A stretch of 64,000 nucleotides of DNA. It comes from Saccharothrix carnea (GTDB lineage Bacteria; Actinomycetota; Actinomycetes; Mycobacteriales; Pseudonocardiaceae). A model generated the notes under the pieces. The model saw only the letters and a program-made list of their open reading frames with translations. It had not been told where the DNA came from and did not search any database. Of this stretch, positions 29,512 through 37,468 are shown in pieces (the stretch's first letter is position 1; each line of letters begins with the position of its first letter). Where the stretch lies: positions 124,001 through 188,000 of the forward strand of contig NZ_PYAX01000003.1 of assembly GCF_003014735.1 (NCBI RefSeq). The letters run 5' to 3'. The position numbers and the translations under genes were made by a program.

Positions 29512-30633
29512 TCAGCCGCGCAGCGCGGGGACGCCGTCCCACGACGGTTCCAGCACTTGGAGCAGCCACGGCTTCGGGAGGTCCTCCGGCACGTCGCGGT
29601 CCGGGTGCACCATCGCGAACATGAGCGCGGGAACACGCGGCAGGCCGACCGTGACGACTTCGCCGTCACCCGCCATCCACACCGTCCCCGTGTCGGCGAT
29701 GTTGGCGATCAGGTCCGGGTTGGGCAGGGGGAACCACACGACCGCCGTGCCGCGTGGCAGTTGGGCGAGTCCGGCGACCTCCTCGTCGGTGTCCCAGGGG
29801 AAGAGGGTGATGGGGACGGGTGTCCACTCCGTCGCCGACTCGGCGGCCGCCACCGCCTGGCGGTACAGCCCGGAGACGAGGAGCGTGCTCGGCGTCATGA
29901 CGGCGGCGGCGGTGATCAGGAGGCCGCCGACCACCAGTCCGGCCGGTGCCAACGGCCACAGGCTCAGCACCACCAGGGCCGCGCCGACCGTCGCGCCGAG
30001 CACGCACCACACCCAGGCGCGGGTGCCCCACCGGAAGCCCCGGAAGGACTTGGCCACGGTCGGGTCGTCCAGCGGTCGGCCGACGAGGTGCGGTTCGCGT
30101 TCACGTGGCCGCGCGTCGGTCTCGTCCACCCGCAACGAGTACAGCCGGCACAGTCCCGGGACCCGGACCGCGGCCCGCCCCTGCTCGTCCGGCCCGCACA
30201 GGAAGACCTCCTGCCGGTCGAGCACCAGGCCCACCGCCTCGGGCAACGTGCCCTTCAGGACGAACGTCCGCTCCTCGGCGAAGACCAGGAGCCGGTCTTC
30301 GTCCCACGTCCCACCGCCGGCGGCGACGGTCGCGGGAACGCGGCGCCAGGGTTGGTCGAGCAGTCCCCGCCGGTGCGGCGCCGTCTCCCACCGGTGCACC
30401 AGCGGCGGCATCGCGGTCAGCAGGCTCAGCAGCCCGAGCACCACCACGGTGGCCACGGTGCCGGGCGTCGCCCGGGGAAAGACCACGAGGCTCACCGCGA
30501 CCACCAAGAGCACCACCGCGATGGCGGCGAACGGGCGCCCGTAGCGGCGCAACTCGTCGAGGACCAGGCGGGTGGACCAGTCGTCCGCCGCGGCGACGTC
30601 GGTGCGCGGTTCCAGGTACGCGGGTCGACTCAC
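29512..30633 (-). CDS. Integral membrane protein of unknown function
   Basis: Product of 373 residues with four membrane helices in two pairs: PFAAIAVVLLVVAVSLVVF and TVATVVVLGLLSLLTAMP, then WVWCVLGATVGAALVVLSL and GLVVGGLLITAAAVMTPS. Between the pairs and at the end are PH-like soluble segments (RLLVFAEERTFVLKG, EVFLCGPDEQGRAAVRVPG). I recognise no named family. GTG 30633 is preferred (MSRPAYLEP); an in-frame GTG six codons earlier is possible. Confidence 0.7.
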   Translation of the reverse strand: MSRPAYLEPRTDVAAADDWSTRLVLDELRRYGRPFAAIAVVLLVVAVSLVVFPRATPGTVATVVVLGLLSLLTAMPPLVHRWETAPHRRGLLDQPWRRVPATVAAGGGTWDEDRLLVFAEERTFVLKGTLPEAVGLVLDRQEVFLCGPDEQGRAAVRVPGLCRLYSLRVDETDARPREREPHLVGRPLDDPTVAKSFRGFRWGTRAWVWCVLGATVGAALVVLSLWPLAPAGLVVGGLLITAAAVMTPSTLLVSGLYRQAVAAAESATEWTPVPITLFPWDTDEEVAGLAQLPRGTAVVWFPLPNPDLIANIADTGTVWMAGDGEVVTVGLPRVPALMFAMVHPDRDVPEDLPKPWLLQVLEPSWDGVPALRG

Positions 30634-30703
30634 CGTTGAATCCCCACACACGCCGGCACGCCAGTCAAGCCTGCCCGACCGGTCCCGGGGGCAGCGCGCA
30701 GGG

Positions 30704-31414
30704 TCACCGGGGCGTCAGCACGCAGAACTCGTTGCCCTCGGGGTCGGCCAGCACCACCCACGGCACGTCGATCTGCCCGACGTCCGCCCGCACCGCGCCC
30801 CACGCCTCCAGCCGGGCCACCTCGGTCGGCAGGTCGCCGTCTGCGGGTGGCGCGAGGTCGAGGTGCAGCCGGTTCTTCGCCGCCTTCGGCTCGGTCACCC
30901 GGACGAACTCCAGCGACGGCCCGGCCTCCTGCGTCAACGACGCGAAGTCGTCGTGCTCGCGCGTCACCGGCAGCCCGGTGAGACCGGCCCAGAACGCCAC
31001 CTGCGCCCGCGGGTCGAGCGCGTCCACCACGACCGCCGCGACCGGGCCGGTGTGCGCGTACTCGTCGCGCTGCTCCAGCACGCAGAACTCGTTGCCCTCC
31101 GGGTCGGCCAGCACCACCCACGGCACGTCGCCCTGTCCGATGTCGACCGGTTTCGCGCCCAGTTCCACCGCCCGTGCCACGATCGCCGCCTGGTCGTCCG
31201 GCGACGTGGACGTGAGGTCGAGGTGGACCCGGTTCTTCACCACCTTCGGGTCGGCCACGAGCCCGAACACCAGTTCCTGCCCGTTGCCGAGCGCCACGTC
31301 CACCTCGTCCGCGTCCTCGCCGGTGATCGGCCGGTCGAGCAGGGCCGCCCAGAACCGGCCGAGCGCGGCGGGATCGGCCGAATCGACCACGACGTCGTGC
31401 CACCTCGTTGCCAT
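30704..31414 (-). CDS. Two-domain VOC (glyoxalase-like) protein
   Basis: Product of 236 residues made of two vicinal-oxygen-chelate modules (residues about 1-118 and 119-236). Each ends in PWVVLADPEGNEFCVL and contains a KNR(V/L)HLDL strand with the usual metal-ligand His. Such proteins are dioxygenases, isomerases or drug-binding resistance proteins; the role is unknown. ATG 31414 is chosen because the sequence upstream is promoter-like. The two module ends share 54 of 55 bases, suggesting recent duplication or gene conversion. Confidence 0.88.
   Translation of the reverse strand: MATRWHDVVVDSADPAALGRFWAALLDRPITGEDADEVDVALGNGQELVFGLVADPKVVKNRVHLDLTSTSPDDQAAIVARAVELGAKPVDIGQGDVPWVVLADPEGNEFCVLEQRDEYAHTGPVAAVVVDALDPRAQVAFWAGLTGLPVTREHDDFASLTQEAGPSLEFVRVTEPKAAKNRLHLDLAPPADGDLPTEVARLEAWGAVRADVGQIDVPWVVLADPEGNEFCVLTPR
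30716..30770. repeat. 55-bp repeat in the VOC gene, copy 1
   Basis: Matches 31076-31130 at 54 of 55 positions; both encode the module end VVLADPEGNEFCVL. The copies are exactly 360 bp (120 codons) apart. Confidence 0.9.
31076..31130. repeat. 55-bp repeat in the VOC gene, copy 2
   Basis: Second copy of 30716-30770; the only difference is C at 31100 for G at 30740. Confidence 0.9.
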
Positions 31415-31517
31415 GGTCCGACGGTAACGCCCGGCCGGGCGGTCTTCCCGCCGGAGAACCGGTGCTCGACCGGGTGGTTGCCGGTGAGATCCCGTGCCGC
31501 GGGGAACCCTGCTGGCC

Positions 31518-32663
31518 GTGACGCCGAAGCACGACGCGCGACCCACCGTGGGGATCGAGGAGGAGTACTTCCTGGTCGATCCCCTGACCCGGACTGTCGC
31601 GCCGTGCGCGTCCCGGGTGCTGCCCGTCGCCGAACGGACGCTGGGCGAGCAGGTCAGCGGCGAGTTCACCGAGTACCAGGTCGAGGCCAAGACGGCGCCG
31701 TGCGGCGGTGTCGAGGAGGTGCGCGACCAGGTTCTGGGGATGAGGGCGGCGGTCCGGGCGGCGGCGCTGCGCGAGGGGTTGGCGGTGTACGCGTCGGGGA
31801 CGCCGGTGCTGGGGGCGCGCCTACCGCCGCCGGTGCGCGAGGACGCCCGGTACCGGGAGGGACAGCGCCGTTACGGCGCCCTGACCGACACTTCGGCGGT
31901 GTGCGCCACGCACGTCCACGTGGCCATGCCGGACCGCGAGCACGCGGTGCTGGTCGGCAACCACCTGCGCCCCTGGTTGCCGGTGCTGATCGCGCTGGCC
32001 GCGAACTCGCCGTTCCACGACCACCGCGACACCGGTTACGCCTGCTGGCGCACGATGGCCACGCAGCTGCTGCCGGTGTCCGGTCCACCGCCCCACTTCG
32101 CCTCCGCCGACGAGTACGACCGGGCCGTCTCACGGCTGATGGAGGCGGGTGCCCTGGTGGACGAGGCGACGTTGTTCTGGGACGTGCGGGCCAGCGCCCA
32201 CCTGCCGACCGTCGAGATCCGGCCCATGGACGCCGTGACCGACGTCGAGCAGGTGGTGGCCCTCGCCGCGCTCGTGCGCGCCATGGCCGTCCTCGCCCTC
32301 GACCGCGTCCGGCGGGGCGACACCGGTCCCGCCGTGGCCGACCACGTGCTGCGCGCGGCCTACTGGCGTGCCGCCCGGGACGGCTGCACCGGCCAGGGCA
32401 ACGACCCGCACGACGGCCGCCTGCGACCGCTGCCGCACCTCGTGCGCCGCCTGCTGGACGACGTCGCGCCCGTGCTCGACGGGTTCGGCGAGCTCCAGGA
32501 GGTGCGAACGGTCCTGCGCGACCTGTGCCGGCGCGGTGGCGGAGCGCGACAGCAGCGCCAAGCGCACGCCCACCGCGGCGACCTGCGTGACGTGGTGGAC
32601 CACCTGGTCAGCCGGACCGACCGGCAGGCGCCGGTGGTCGGGCCGCACGCCGCGCGCCGCTGA
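31518..32663 (+). CDS. Carboxylate-amine ligase, YbdK/glutamate-cysteine ligase 2 family
   Basis: Product of 381 residues. The N-terminal VGIEEEYFLVDP, FTEYQVEAKTAPC, THVHVAMPDREHAVLV, NSPFHDHRDTGYACWR and VEIRPMDAVT are the conserved ATP and metal-binding segments of the GCS2 family. In other bacteria members join glutamate to an amine, sometimes cysteine. Because mycothiol replaces glutathione in this group, the amine acceptor is uncertain. The start could be GTG 31518 (MTPKHDARP, GGGGAA upstream) or GTG 31494. Confidence 0.87.
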   Translation: MTPKHDARPTVGIEEEYFLVDPLTRTVAPCASRVLPVAERTLGEQVSGEFTEYQVEAKTAPCGGVEEVRDQVLGMRAAVRAAALREGLAVYASGTPVLGARLPPPVREDARYREGQRRYGALTDTSAVCATHVHVAMPDREHAVLVGNHLRPWLPVLIALAANSPFHDHRDTGYACWRTMATQLLPVSGPPPHFASADEYDRAVSRLMEAGALVDEATLFWDVRASAHLPTVEIRPMDAVTDVEQVVALAALVRAMAVLALDRVRRGDTGPAVADHVLRAAYWRAARDGCTGQGNDPHDGRLRPLPHLVRRLLDDVAPVLDGFGELQEVRTVLRDLCRRGGGARQQRQAHAHRGDLRDVVDHLVSRTDRQAPVVGPHAARR

Positions 32664-32690
32664 CCCCGGCTCCCGCGCTACCTTTCACGA

Positions 32691-34274
32691 ATGGCTGACC
32701 TGGTCCTCGGTCCGGTGCTGCGGCACGTCGACTCCACCTCGGCGACGGTGTGGGTCGAGACGGACACCCCCTGCGAGGTCGCCGTCGCCGGTCACCGGGC
32801 GGAGACGTTCCAGGTCGGCGAGCAGCACTTCGCGCTGGTGGTGGTCGAGAACCTGGCGCCGGGCACCACCACCGACTACGACGTGCGGCTGGACGGTGAC
32901 GTGGTGTGGCCGCGGCCGGACTCGCCGTTCCCGCCGCCGTGCATCCGCACCACGCCGGTGCGGCGGTTGCTGTTCGGGTCGTGCCGTGCCGCCAAGGGCG
33001 ACGTCGTCGACGGTGCGGCGGACAAGCTCGGCCCGGACGCGCTGGACGCCTACGCGTTGCGGATGAAGGACGAGCCCCGGGAGCGGTGGCCGGACGCGCT
33101 GGTGCTGCTCGGCGACCAGGTCTACGCCGACGAGCCGACGCCGCGCGTCACGCGGTGGCTGGCCGAGCGCAGACCGGAGCCGGCGGGCGAGGTGGTGTCG
33201 TTCCGCGAGTACGCCGAGCTGTACCACGAGTCGTGGTCGGACCCCGAGATCCGCTGGCTGATGTCCGTGGTGCCGACGTCGATGATCTTCGACGACCACG
33301 ACGTGCGCGACGACTGGAACACCTCGCGCACGTGGCGCGAGCAGATGGCGGCCAAGCGCTGGTGGCCGGAGCGCATCCGGGCGGGGCTCGCGTCGTACTG
33401 GGTGTACCAGCACCTGGGCAACCTCAGCCCGGACGAGCTGGCGGCCGACGAGCTGTACGCCAAGGTGCGGTCCACCGGCGGTGACGTGCAGCCGTTGCTG
33501 GAGGACTTCGCCGAGCGGGCCGACCGCGAGGTCGACGGCGGCAAGTCGACGCGGTGGAGCTACCGGCGCGACTTCGGCCGGGTGCGGCTGCTGGTGATCG
33601 ACACGCGCAGCGGGCGGATCCTCGCGGGGCCGCAGCGGTTGATGGTGGGCGACCAGGAGTTCGACTGGATCGAGGAGAACGCCCGCGGCGACTTCGACCA
33701 CCTGCTGATCGGCTCGTCGCTGCCCTGGCTGATGCCGCACGCGTTGAGCCACCTCCAGTCGCTGAACGAGCGGATGGCGGGCCTGCCGGGGTGGCGCGGC
33801 CGGGTCGGCGAGAAGGTGCGGCAGGTCGCGGACCTGGAGCACTGGCCCGCGTTCCGGGCGTCGTTCGAGCGGCTGGCCCGGTTGCTGGAGCGGATCTCGC
33901 GGTCCGACGACGCGCCCGGCACGGTGTGCGTGCTGTCCGGGGACGTGCACCACAGCTACGCGGCGCGGGCGACGTTCGCCTCGTCGGTGGACGCGAAGGT
34001 GTACCAGCTCGTGTGCTCGCCCGTGCACAACGATCCGCCGTGGGTGTTCCGGCCCGCGTTCCGGCTGTCGTGGTCGAAGCCGATCGCGCGCGTGCTGCGG
34101 TGGTGGGCCGACCGGCGCGGCATCTCGCCGGACCCGGTGGGGTGGCACAAGCTCAGCGGACCGCACTTCGGCAACTCGGTCGGCGTGCTGGAGGTCGACG
34201 GGCGCGAGGCGCGGTTCCGGTTGGAGACGGCGAAGGGCGACGGGTTGGACGAGGCGACCTCGTTGACGCTGTGA
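32691..34274 (+). CDS. PhoD-like metallophosphatase
   Basis: Product of 527 residues without a signal peptide. An N-terminal Fn3/Ig-like domain (ADLVLGPVLRHVDSTSATVWVE) precedes the PhoD-type calcineurin-like domain: FGSCR, LLGDQVYADE, MIFDDHDVRDDWN and VLSGDVHHSY supply the metal-ligand Asp, Asn and His residues. Family members cleave phosphate mono- or diesters. The lack of an export signal suggests a cytoplasmic role, unlike Bacillus PhoD. It starts 27 bp after the ligase gene and ends at a strong hairpin, so both may form one transcript. Confidence 0.9.
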   Translation: MADLVLGPVLRHVDSTSATVWVETDTPCEVAVAGHRAETFQVGEQHFALVVVENLAPGTTTDYDVRLDGDVVWPRPDSPFPPPCIRTTPVRRLLFGSCRAAKGDVVDGAADKLGPDALDAYALRMKDEPRERWPDALVLLGDQVYADEPTPRVTRWLAERRPEPAGEVVSFREYAELYHESWSDPEIRWLMSVVPTSMIFDDHDVRDDWNTSRTWREQMAAKRWWPERIRAGLASYWVYQHLGNLSPDELAADELYAKVRSTGGDVQPLLEDFAERADREVDGGKSTRWSYRRDFGRVRLLVIDTRSGRILAGPQRLMVGDQEFDWIEENARGDFDHLLIGSSLPWLMPHALSHLQSLNERMAGLPGWRGRVGEKVRQVADLEHWPAFRASFERLARLLERISRSDDAPGTVCVLSGDVHHSYAARATFASSVDAKVYQLVCSPVHNDPPWVFRPAFRLSWSKPIARVLRWWADRRGISPDPVGWHKLSGPHFGNSVGVLEVDGREARFRLETAKGDGLDEATSLTL

Positions 34275-34294
34275 GGTCGCCGCGGTGAGTGCGG

Positions 34295-34343
34295 GTGCGC
34301 CCGCCGCCGGGACGGAGGTCGGGTTCTCCGGCGGCGGGCGCAC
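34295..34343. terminator. Terminator between convergent genes
   Basis: GTGCGCCCGCCGCCGG (34295-34310) is perfectly complementary to 34328-34343; it serves the phosphatase gene and the gene ending at 34348 on the other strand. Confidence 0.85.
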
Positions 34344-34347
34344 GTCC

Positions 34348-35112
34348 CTACTTGGTGGCCAGCCTCAGCAACGCCCACAGCTGGGCGATCGCGTCGTGGT
34401 CTCCGGTGGTCGGCGGCAGGTCGCGGTCCGGGATGCGGCCCCACAGCCAGCGGTAGACCTGCATCGGTGTGCCGATCACCTCGCCGTTCGCCGCGCCGGC
34501 TTCCTCTTCGGTGACCAGCCGGGCCACCGCCGGGTCGGGGCCGGTCGTGGCCAGCCACACCCTCTCCCCCGCGCGGATCGCCACGGTCCCCTCACGCGTG
34601 CCGCGCACGCCGAGGATGTCCAGCCGGTGCCCCAGCCAGAGCGTGAGGATCTCGTCCACGCCGTCCTCGGCGATGTCGTCGTCCACCGGGTCGACCGGCA
34701 GCCCGGCCGCCGCCTGCACGTCCATCCGGTGCACGGTCGACTCGTGCGCCAGCCGCCGGGCCCAGAAGTTGTGGTTGCGCTCGGCGGGCCACCACGTCTC
34801 GCACGGGTCGTCCGGTTCGTGCGGACGCAGCGCCCGCACCAGCGGCCGCACGCCCGCGCGCACGTACTCCGGCAACGTCTGCCCCGGCTCCGGGTCCTGT
34901 TGCCACACCAGGGGTTGGCTGCCTTCCCTCAGCCACGTCGACACCATCCGGTACGTGCTGCCCACGTGCCGCGCCGTCTCCCCGAGGTTGAGCCCGGGGC
35001 ACGCGGGCACCTGGCGTTCCGGGCGCTGTCCCTCGGCCGACGCCGCCAGGCGCTCGGCTTCGGCCTCCACTACGTCGATCAGGCGGTCGTAGGCGACCAG
35101 TCCCCTGCTCAC
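34348..35112 (-). CDS. Maleylpyruvate isomerase family mycothiol-dependent enzyme
   Basis: Product of 254 residues. The DinB-like N-terminal helical bundle (LIDVVEAEAERLAAS, GLNLGETARHVGSTYRMV) carries the His metal ligands completed by RRLAHESTVHRMDVQ (ARRxxHExxVHR). A C-terminal SCP-like domain ends GIPDRDLP. These proteins often use mycothiol as cofactor; the substrate is unknown. GTG 35112 overlaps the stop codon of the HEPN gene (GTGA), so they are cotranscribed from the promoter that contains the SOS box. Confidence 0.88.
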   Translation of the reverse strand: MSRGLVAYDRLIDVVEAEAERLAASAEGQRPERQVPACPGLNLGETARHVGSTYRMVSTWLREGSQPLVWQQDPEPGQTLPEYVRAGVRPLVRALRPHEPDDPCETWWPAERNHNFWARRLAHESTVHRMDVQAAAGLPVDPVDDDIAEDGVDEILTLWLGHRLDILGVRGTREGTVAIRAGERVWLATTGPDPAVARLVTEEEAGAANGEVIGTPMQVYRWLWGRIPDRDLPPTTGDHDAIAQLWALLRLATK

Positions 35113-35522
35113 AGTCCGTCCTCGTACATGATCTCGTCGACCAACTCGGTGAACTGCGCCGCTTGGCGCACCAGGTCGTCGGCTGCGCGCTGGGTGACCT
35201 GCCTGGTGATGCCCGCCAGCACGGCCGCGCGCGTCGCCGAGGACTCGGCGAAGAACGCGGCCCACTCGCGCAACTCCGGCGCGAGGGAGGACAGCAGGAC
35301 CCACACGCTGGTCGGCTTGGCCCGGCCCCGGTGGGGTCGGCCCCTGGCCGCCAGCACGGCCGCCGCGGCCCGCATCGCGGCCAGGTAGGCCGTGGCGAAG
35401 CGGGTGGGCGGGTTCGGGTCCCGTTCGGCCTCGGCCAGGCACTCGCGGGCCTGTCCGAGCAGGGTCACCGCCGACGTCGGTGGTAGCGGGAGGGGAATGC
35501 GGCGGGGGAAGGTCTGAGTCAT
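35109..35522 (-). CDS. SAV_6107 family HEPN domain protein
   Basis: Product of 137 residues, all-helical. A HEPN-like core (LLGQARECLAEAERDPNPPTRFATAYLAAMRAAAAVLA) is followed by LAPELREWAAFFAESSA, matching the family named after Streptomyces SAV_6107. HEPN proteins are often RNases or partners of nucleotidyltransferases, but the catalytic R-x4-6-H motif is not evident here, so activity is uncertain. The ATG is at 35522. It is the first gene of a two-gene unit. A strong leader hairpin and a LexA box lie upstream. Confidence 0.82.
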   Translation of the reverse strand: MTQTFPRRIPLPLPPTSAVTLLGQARECLAEAERDPNPPTRFATAYLAAMRAAAAVLAARGRPHRGRAKPTSVWVLLSSLAPELREWAAFFAESSATRAAVLAGITRQVTQRAADDLVRQAAQFTELVDEIMYEDGL

Positions 35523-35579
35523 CTCGCGGCCTCCTCGCGGCGTCGGGACAGCGACGACCGCCGCGGGGAGACGGCGGCA

Positions 35580-35616
35580 CTTGGTGGTGGGGCGCTTCCC
35601 CCGCCCCACCACCAAG
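35580..35616 (-). promoter_or_regulatory. Strong leader hairpin of the HEPN gene
   Basis: A 15-bp perfect stem (arms 35580-35594 and 35602-35616) with a 7-base loop lies between the SOS box and the HEPN start codon. It could be an attenuator or a roadblock between divergent transcripts. Confidence 0.6.
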
Positions 35617-35622
35617 GCATTG

Positions 35623-35640
35623 CTCGAACAAATGTTCGAG
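35623..35640. promoter_or_regulatory. LexA (SOS) box between HEPN and ybaK genes
   Basis: CTCGAACAAATGTTCGAG has 8-bp perfectly complementary arms around AA and contains CGAAC-N4-GTTCG, as good a match as the recA box. It is 101 bp from the HEPN start and 65 bp from the ybaK start. Confidence 0.85.
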
Positions 35641-35704
35641 CCAGACCAGACTATCCTGCCGGCCCGGCACTCCTCAACCCGACCACGCGTGGTCTTATGA
35701 ACAG

Positions 35705-36220
35705 GTGAGCGCACTCGACCACCCCGGCATCCGCAAGGTGGCCGCCGCACTGTCCGAGGCGGGCCACCACGAGGCAGCGAACGGGATCCGCGTGTTGGCC
35801 GACGCCGTCCGCACCGCCGCCGCGGCGGCCGAGGCGGTGGGCGTACCGGTCGGCGCGATCGCCAACAGCCTCGTGTTCGCCGCCGTTCAGGACGGCGTCG
35901 CCTCACCGCTGCTCGTGCTCACCTCCGGCGCGCACCGGGCGGACACCGGCAAGTTGGCCGTGCTGGCGGGTGCGGACTCGATCGAACGCGCCACGCCCGC
36001 GTTCGTGCGCGAGCACACGGGCCAGGTCATCGGCGGTGTGTCCCCGGTGGGGCACCCGGCGCCGATCATGACGTTCGTGGACGTGGCGCTGGAGCGGTAC
36101 GAGGTGGTGTGGGCGGCGGCCGGGCACCCGCACGCCGTCTACCCGACGACGTACGCGGGACTGCTCGACCTGACCGGCGGCACGCCTGCCGAGGTCGCCC
36201 GGTCCGAGGTGGCCCGGTGA
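35705..36220 (+). CDS. ybaK: YbaK/EbsC family aminoacyl-tRNA deacylase
   Basis: Product of 171 residues with the YbaK fold. ANSLVFAAVQDGVASPLLVLTSGAHRADTGKL, the Lys-containing strand and QVIGGVSPVGHPAPIMTFVD (GGxSPxGH motif) match the Cys-tRNA(Pro) and Pro-tRNA editing family. It removes wrongly attached amino acids from tRNA. The GTG is at 35705. Its stop overlaps the next start, coupling it to a GNAT gene. It is divergent from the HEPN unit across an SOS box. Confidence 0.9.
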   Translation: MSALDHPGIRKVAAALSEAGHHEAANGIRVLADAVRTAAAAAEAVGVPVGAIANSLVFAAVQDGVASPLLVLTSGAHRADTGKLAVLAGADSIERATPAFVREHTGQVIGGVSPVGHPAPIMTFVDVALERYEVVWAAAGHPHAVYPTTYAGLLDLTGGTPAEVARSEVAR

Positions 36221-36777
36221 CCGCCGCGCCGTCCCAGCGGATCGTCGCACTGTCCGCGCGGGAGCTGAACTCCCGGCTGGACGAGGCGCTCGCGCTCTAC
36301 GTCAGCGCCATGGACTACCCACCCGGCACCGCCGAGCAGCGCGCGCCCATGTGGTTGGCGCACATGCTGCGCGACGGCTGGCGGTGCGTGGTGGCGCTGG
36401 GCGAGCAGGACGAGCTGATCGGCATCGGCTACGGGTATCGCGGCTCGGTCGGCCAGTGGTGGCACGAGCAGGTGCGGCACGGCCTGACCATGGTGTCCGG
36501 GCCGAAGGCGGTCGAGGAGTGGATGCGCGACTACTTCGAGCTGACCGAGCTGCACGTGCTGCCGCGAGCGCAGGGGCGGGGTGTCGGCGAGCAGCTGCTG
36601 CGCAACCTGATGGAGGGCGTGCCCAGCTCACGGGTGCTGCTGTCCACCCCGGAAGGCCCGAGCAAGGCGTGGCGGTTGTACCGGCGGATGGGTTTCGTGG
36701 ACGTGCTGCGGCACTACCAGTTCACCGGCGACCCCCGGCCGTTCGCCGTGCTGGGTCGCACCCTTCCGATCACCTGA
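36217..36777 (+). CDS. GNAT family N-acetyltransferase
   Basis: Product of 186 residues. The acetyl-CoA loop is LPRAQGRGVGEQLLRNLM, preceded by ELTELHVLP and followed by RLYRRMGFVDV, a complete GNAT core. The N-terminus (LNSRLDEALALYVSAMDYPPGTAEQR) is family-specific. The substrate is unknown. GTG 36217 overlaps the ybaK stop (GTGA), so it is cotranscribed with ybaK. It converges with the low-GC gene 17 bp away. Confidence 0.88.
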   Translation: MTAAPSQRIVALSARELNSRLDEALALYVSAMDYPPGTAEQRAPMWLAHMLRDGWRCVVALGEQDELIGIGYGYRGSVGQWWHEQVRHGLTMVSGPKAVEEWMRDYFELTELHVLPRAQGRGVGEQLLRNLMEGVPSSRVLLSTPEGPSKAWRLYRRMGFVDVLRHYQFTGDPRPFAVLGRTLPIT

Positions 36778-36794
36778 AACCCAACCCCGAGGCC

Positions 36795-37304
36795 CTATTG
36801 GGCCACGGGCCCGTAGAGCCGGTACAGCCAAAGCCAGCGCCCCTCGCCGTCGTGCATCTTGGCGAAGTAGTTGTCACTGCCGCCGGGGAAGGGGCTCGGC
36901 TTTTGCAAGGGTCCGGCGTAGTTGCCGAAGATGGTTCCGGCCCGCTGTCCGTCGTCGTACACGTAAACCGTGAACTTCGGCGGCTGCTTCTCCCCCAGCG
37001 ACACGTTGATCCAGGCCTGAACCGGCTTTTCCGGAGTCCCGTTCAGCAGGAACTCGAAGTCGGTGATCTCCGCGGTCGTCCACGTGCTCGAATCCCTTGG
37101 GTCCGGCTCGAACGCGAACGAGCTCTTCGCACCGGAGGCGACTGTCAAGCAGTCACCCACGTTGTCGTAGGAGCTGATGTACGGCGGCTCCGGGAAGTGG
37201 GCTGTCGATGCCCACAGACGGATGAACGGCAACTGCGGAACGAGGAAGTCGAACTCCGCGGTGGTCTGATTCGACTGACCGCTGCTCTGCTCGATGATCG
37301 ACAT
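36795..37304 (-). CDS. Hypothetical protein with atypical composition (169 aa)
   Basis: I do not recognise it. The soluble 169-residue product is rich in aromatic residues (FDFLVPQLPFIRLW, WTTAEITDFEFLL, VYVYDD, YFAKMHDGEGRWLWLYRLYG), suggesting a beta-rich fold. There is no signal peptide or membrane helix. ATG with AGGAGAAGGGG upstream is convincing. Codon third positions use A and T visibly more than in neighbours, so the gene was probably acquired. A 7-bp inverted repeat (37337-37343 and 37350-37356) lies upstream. Confidence 0.75.
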   Translation of the reverse strand: MSIIEQSSGQSNQTTAEFDFLVPQLPFIRLWASTAHFPEPPYISSYDNVGDCLTVASGAKSSFAFEPDPRDSSTWTTAEITDFEFLLNGTPEKPVQAWINVSLGEKQPPKFTVYVYDDGQRAGTIFGNYAGPLQKPSPFPGGSDNYFAKMHDGEGRWLWLYRLYGPVAQ

Positions 37305-37336
37305 CAGGCACCCCTTCTCCTGGGATCACGCGTCCG

Positions 37337-37356
37337 GGTCCGAACGTACTCGGACC
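37337..37356. promoter_or_regulatory. Inverted repeat before the atypical gene
   Basis: GGTCCGA-N6-TCGGACC, 33 bp before the start codon at 37304; a possible operator. Confidence 0.4.
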
Positions 37357-37418
37357 AGGAGGTCATCAGCACCGGAGCACACGTTGGGGTAAGCCGGTCA
37401 GTCGAACTGATTAACGTT

Positions 37419-37445
37419 CGGTCACTCAGCGGAGCCGAGTGACCG
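37419..37445 (-). terminator. Terminator of the CHAP gene
   Basis: CGGTCACTC and GAGTGACCG form a 9-bp stem with a 9-base loop, 24 bp past the stop codon at 37469. Confidence 0.65.
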
Positions 37446-37468
37446 TTTCGGCCTGGGGCCTCGCCATT

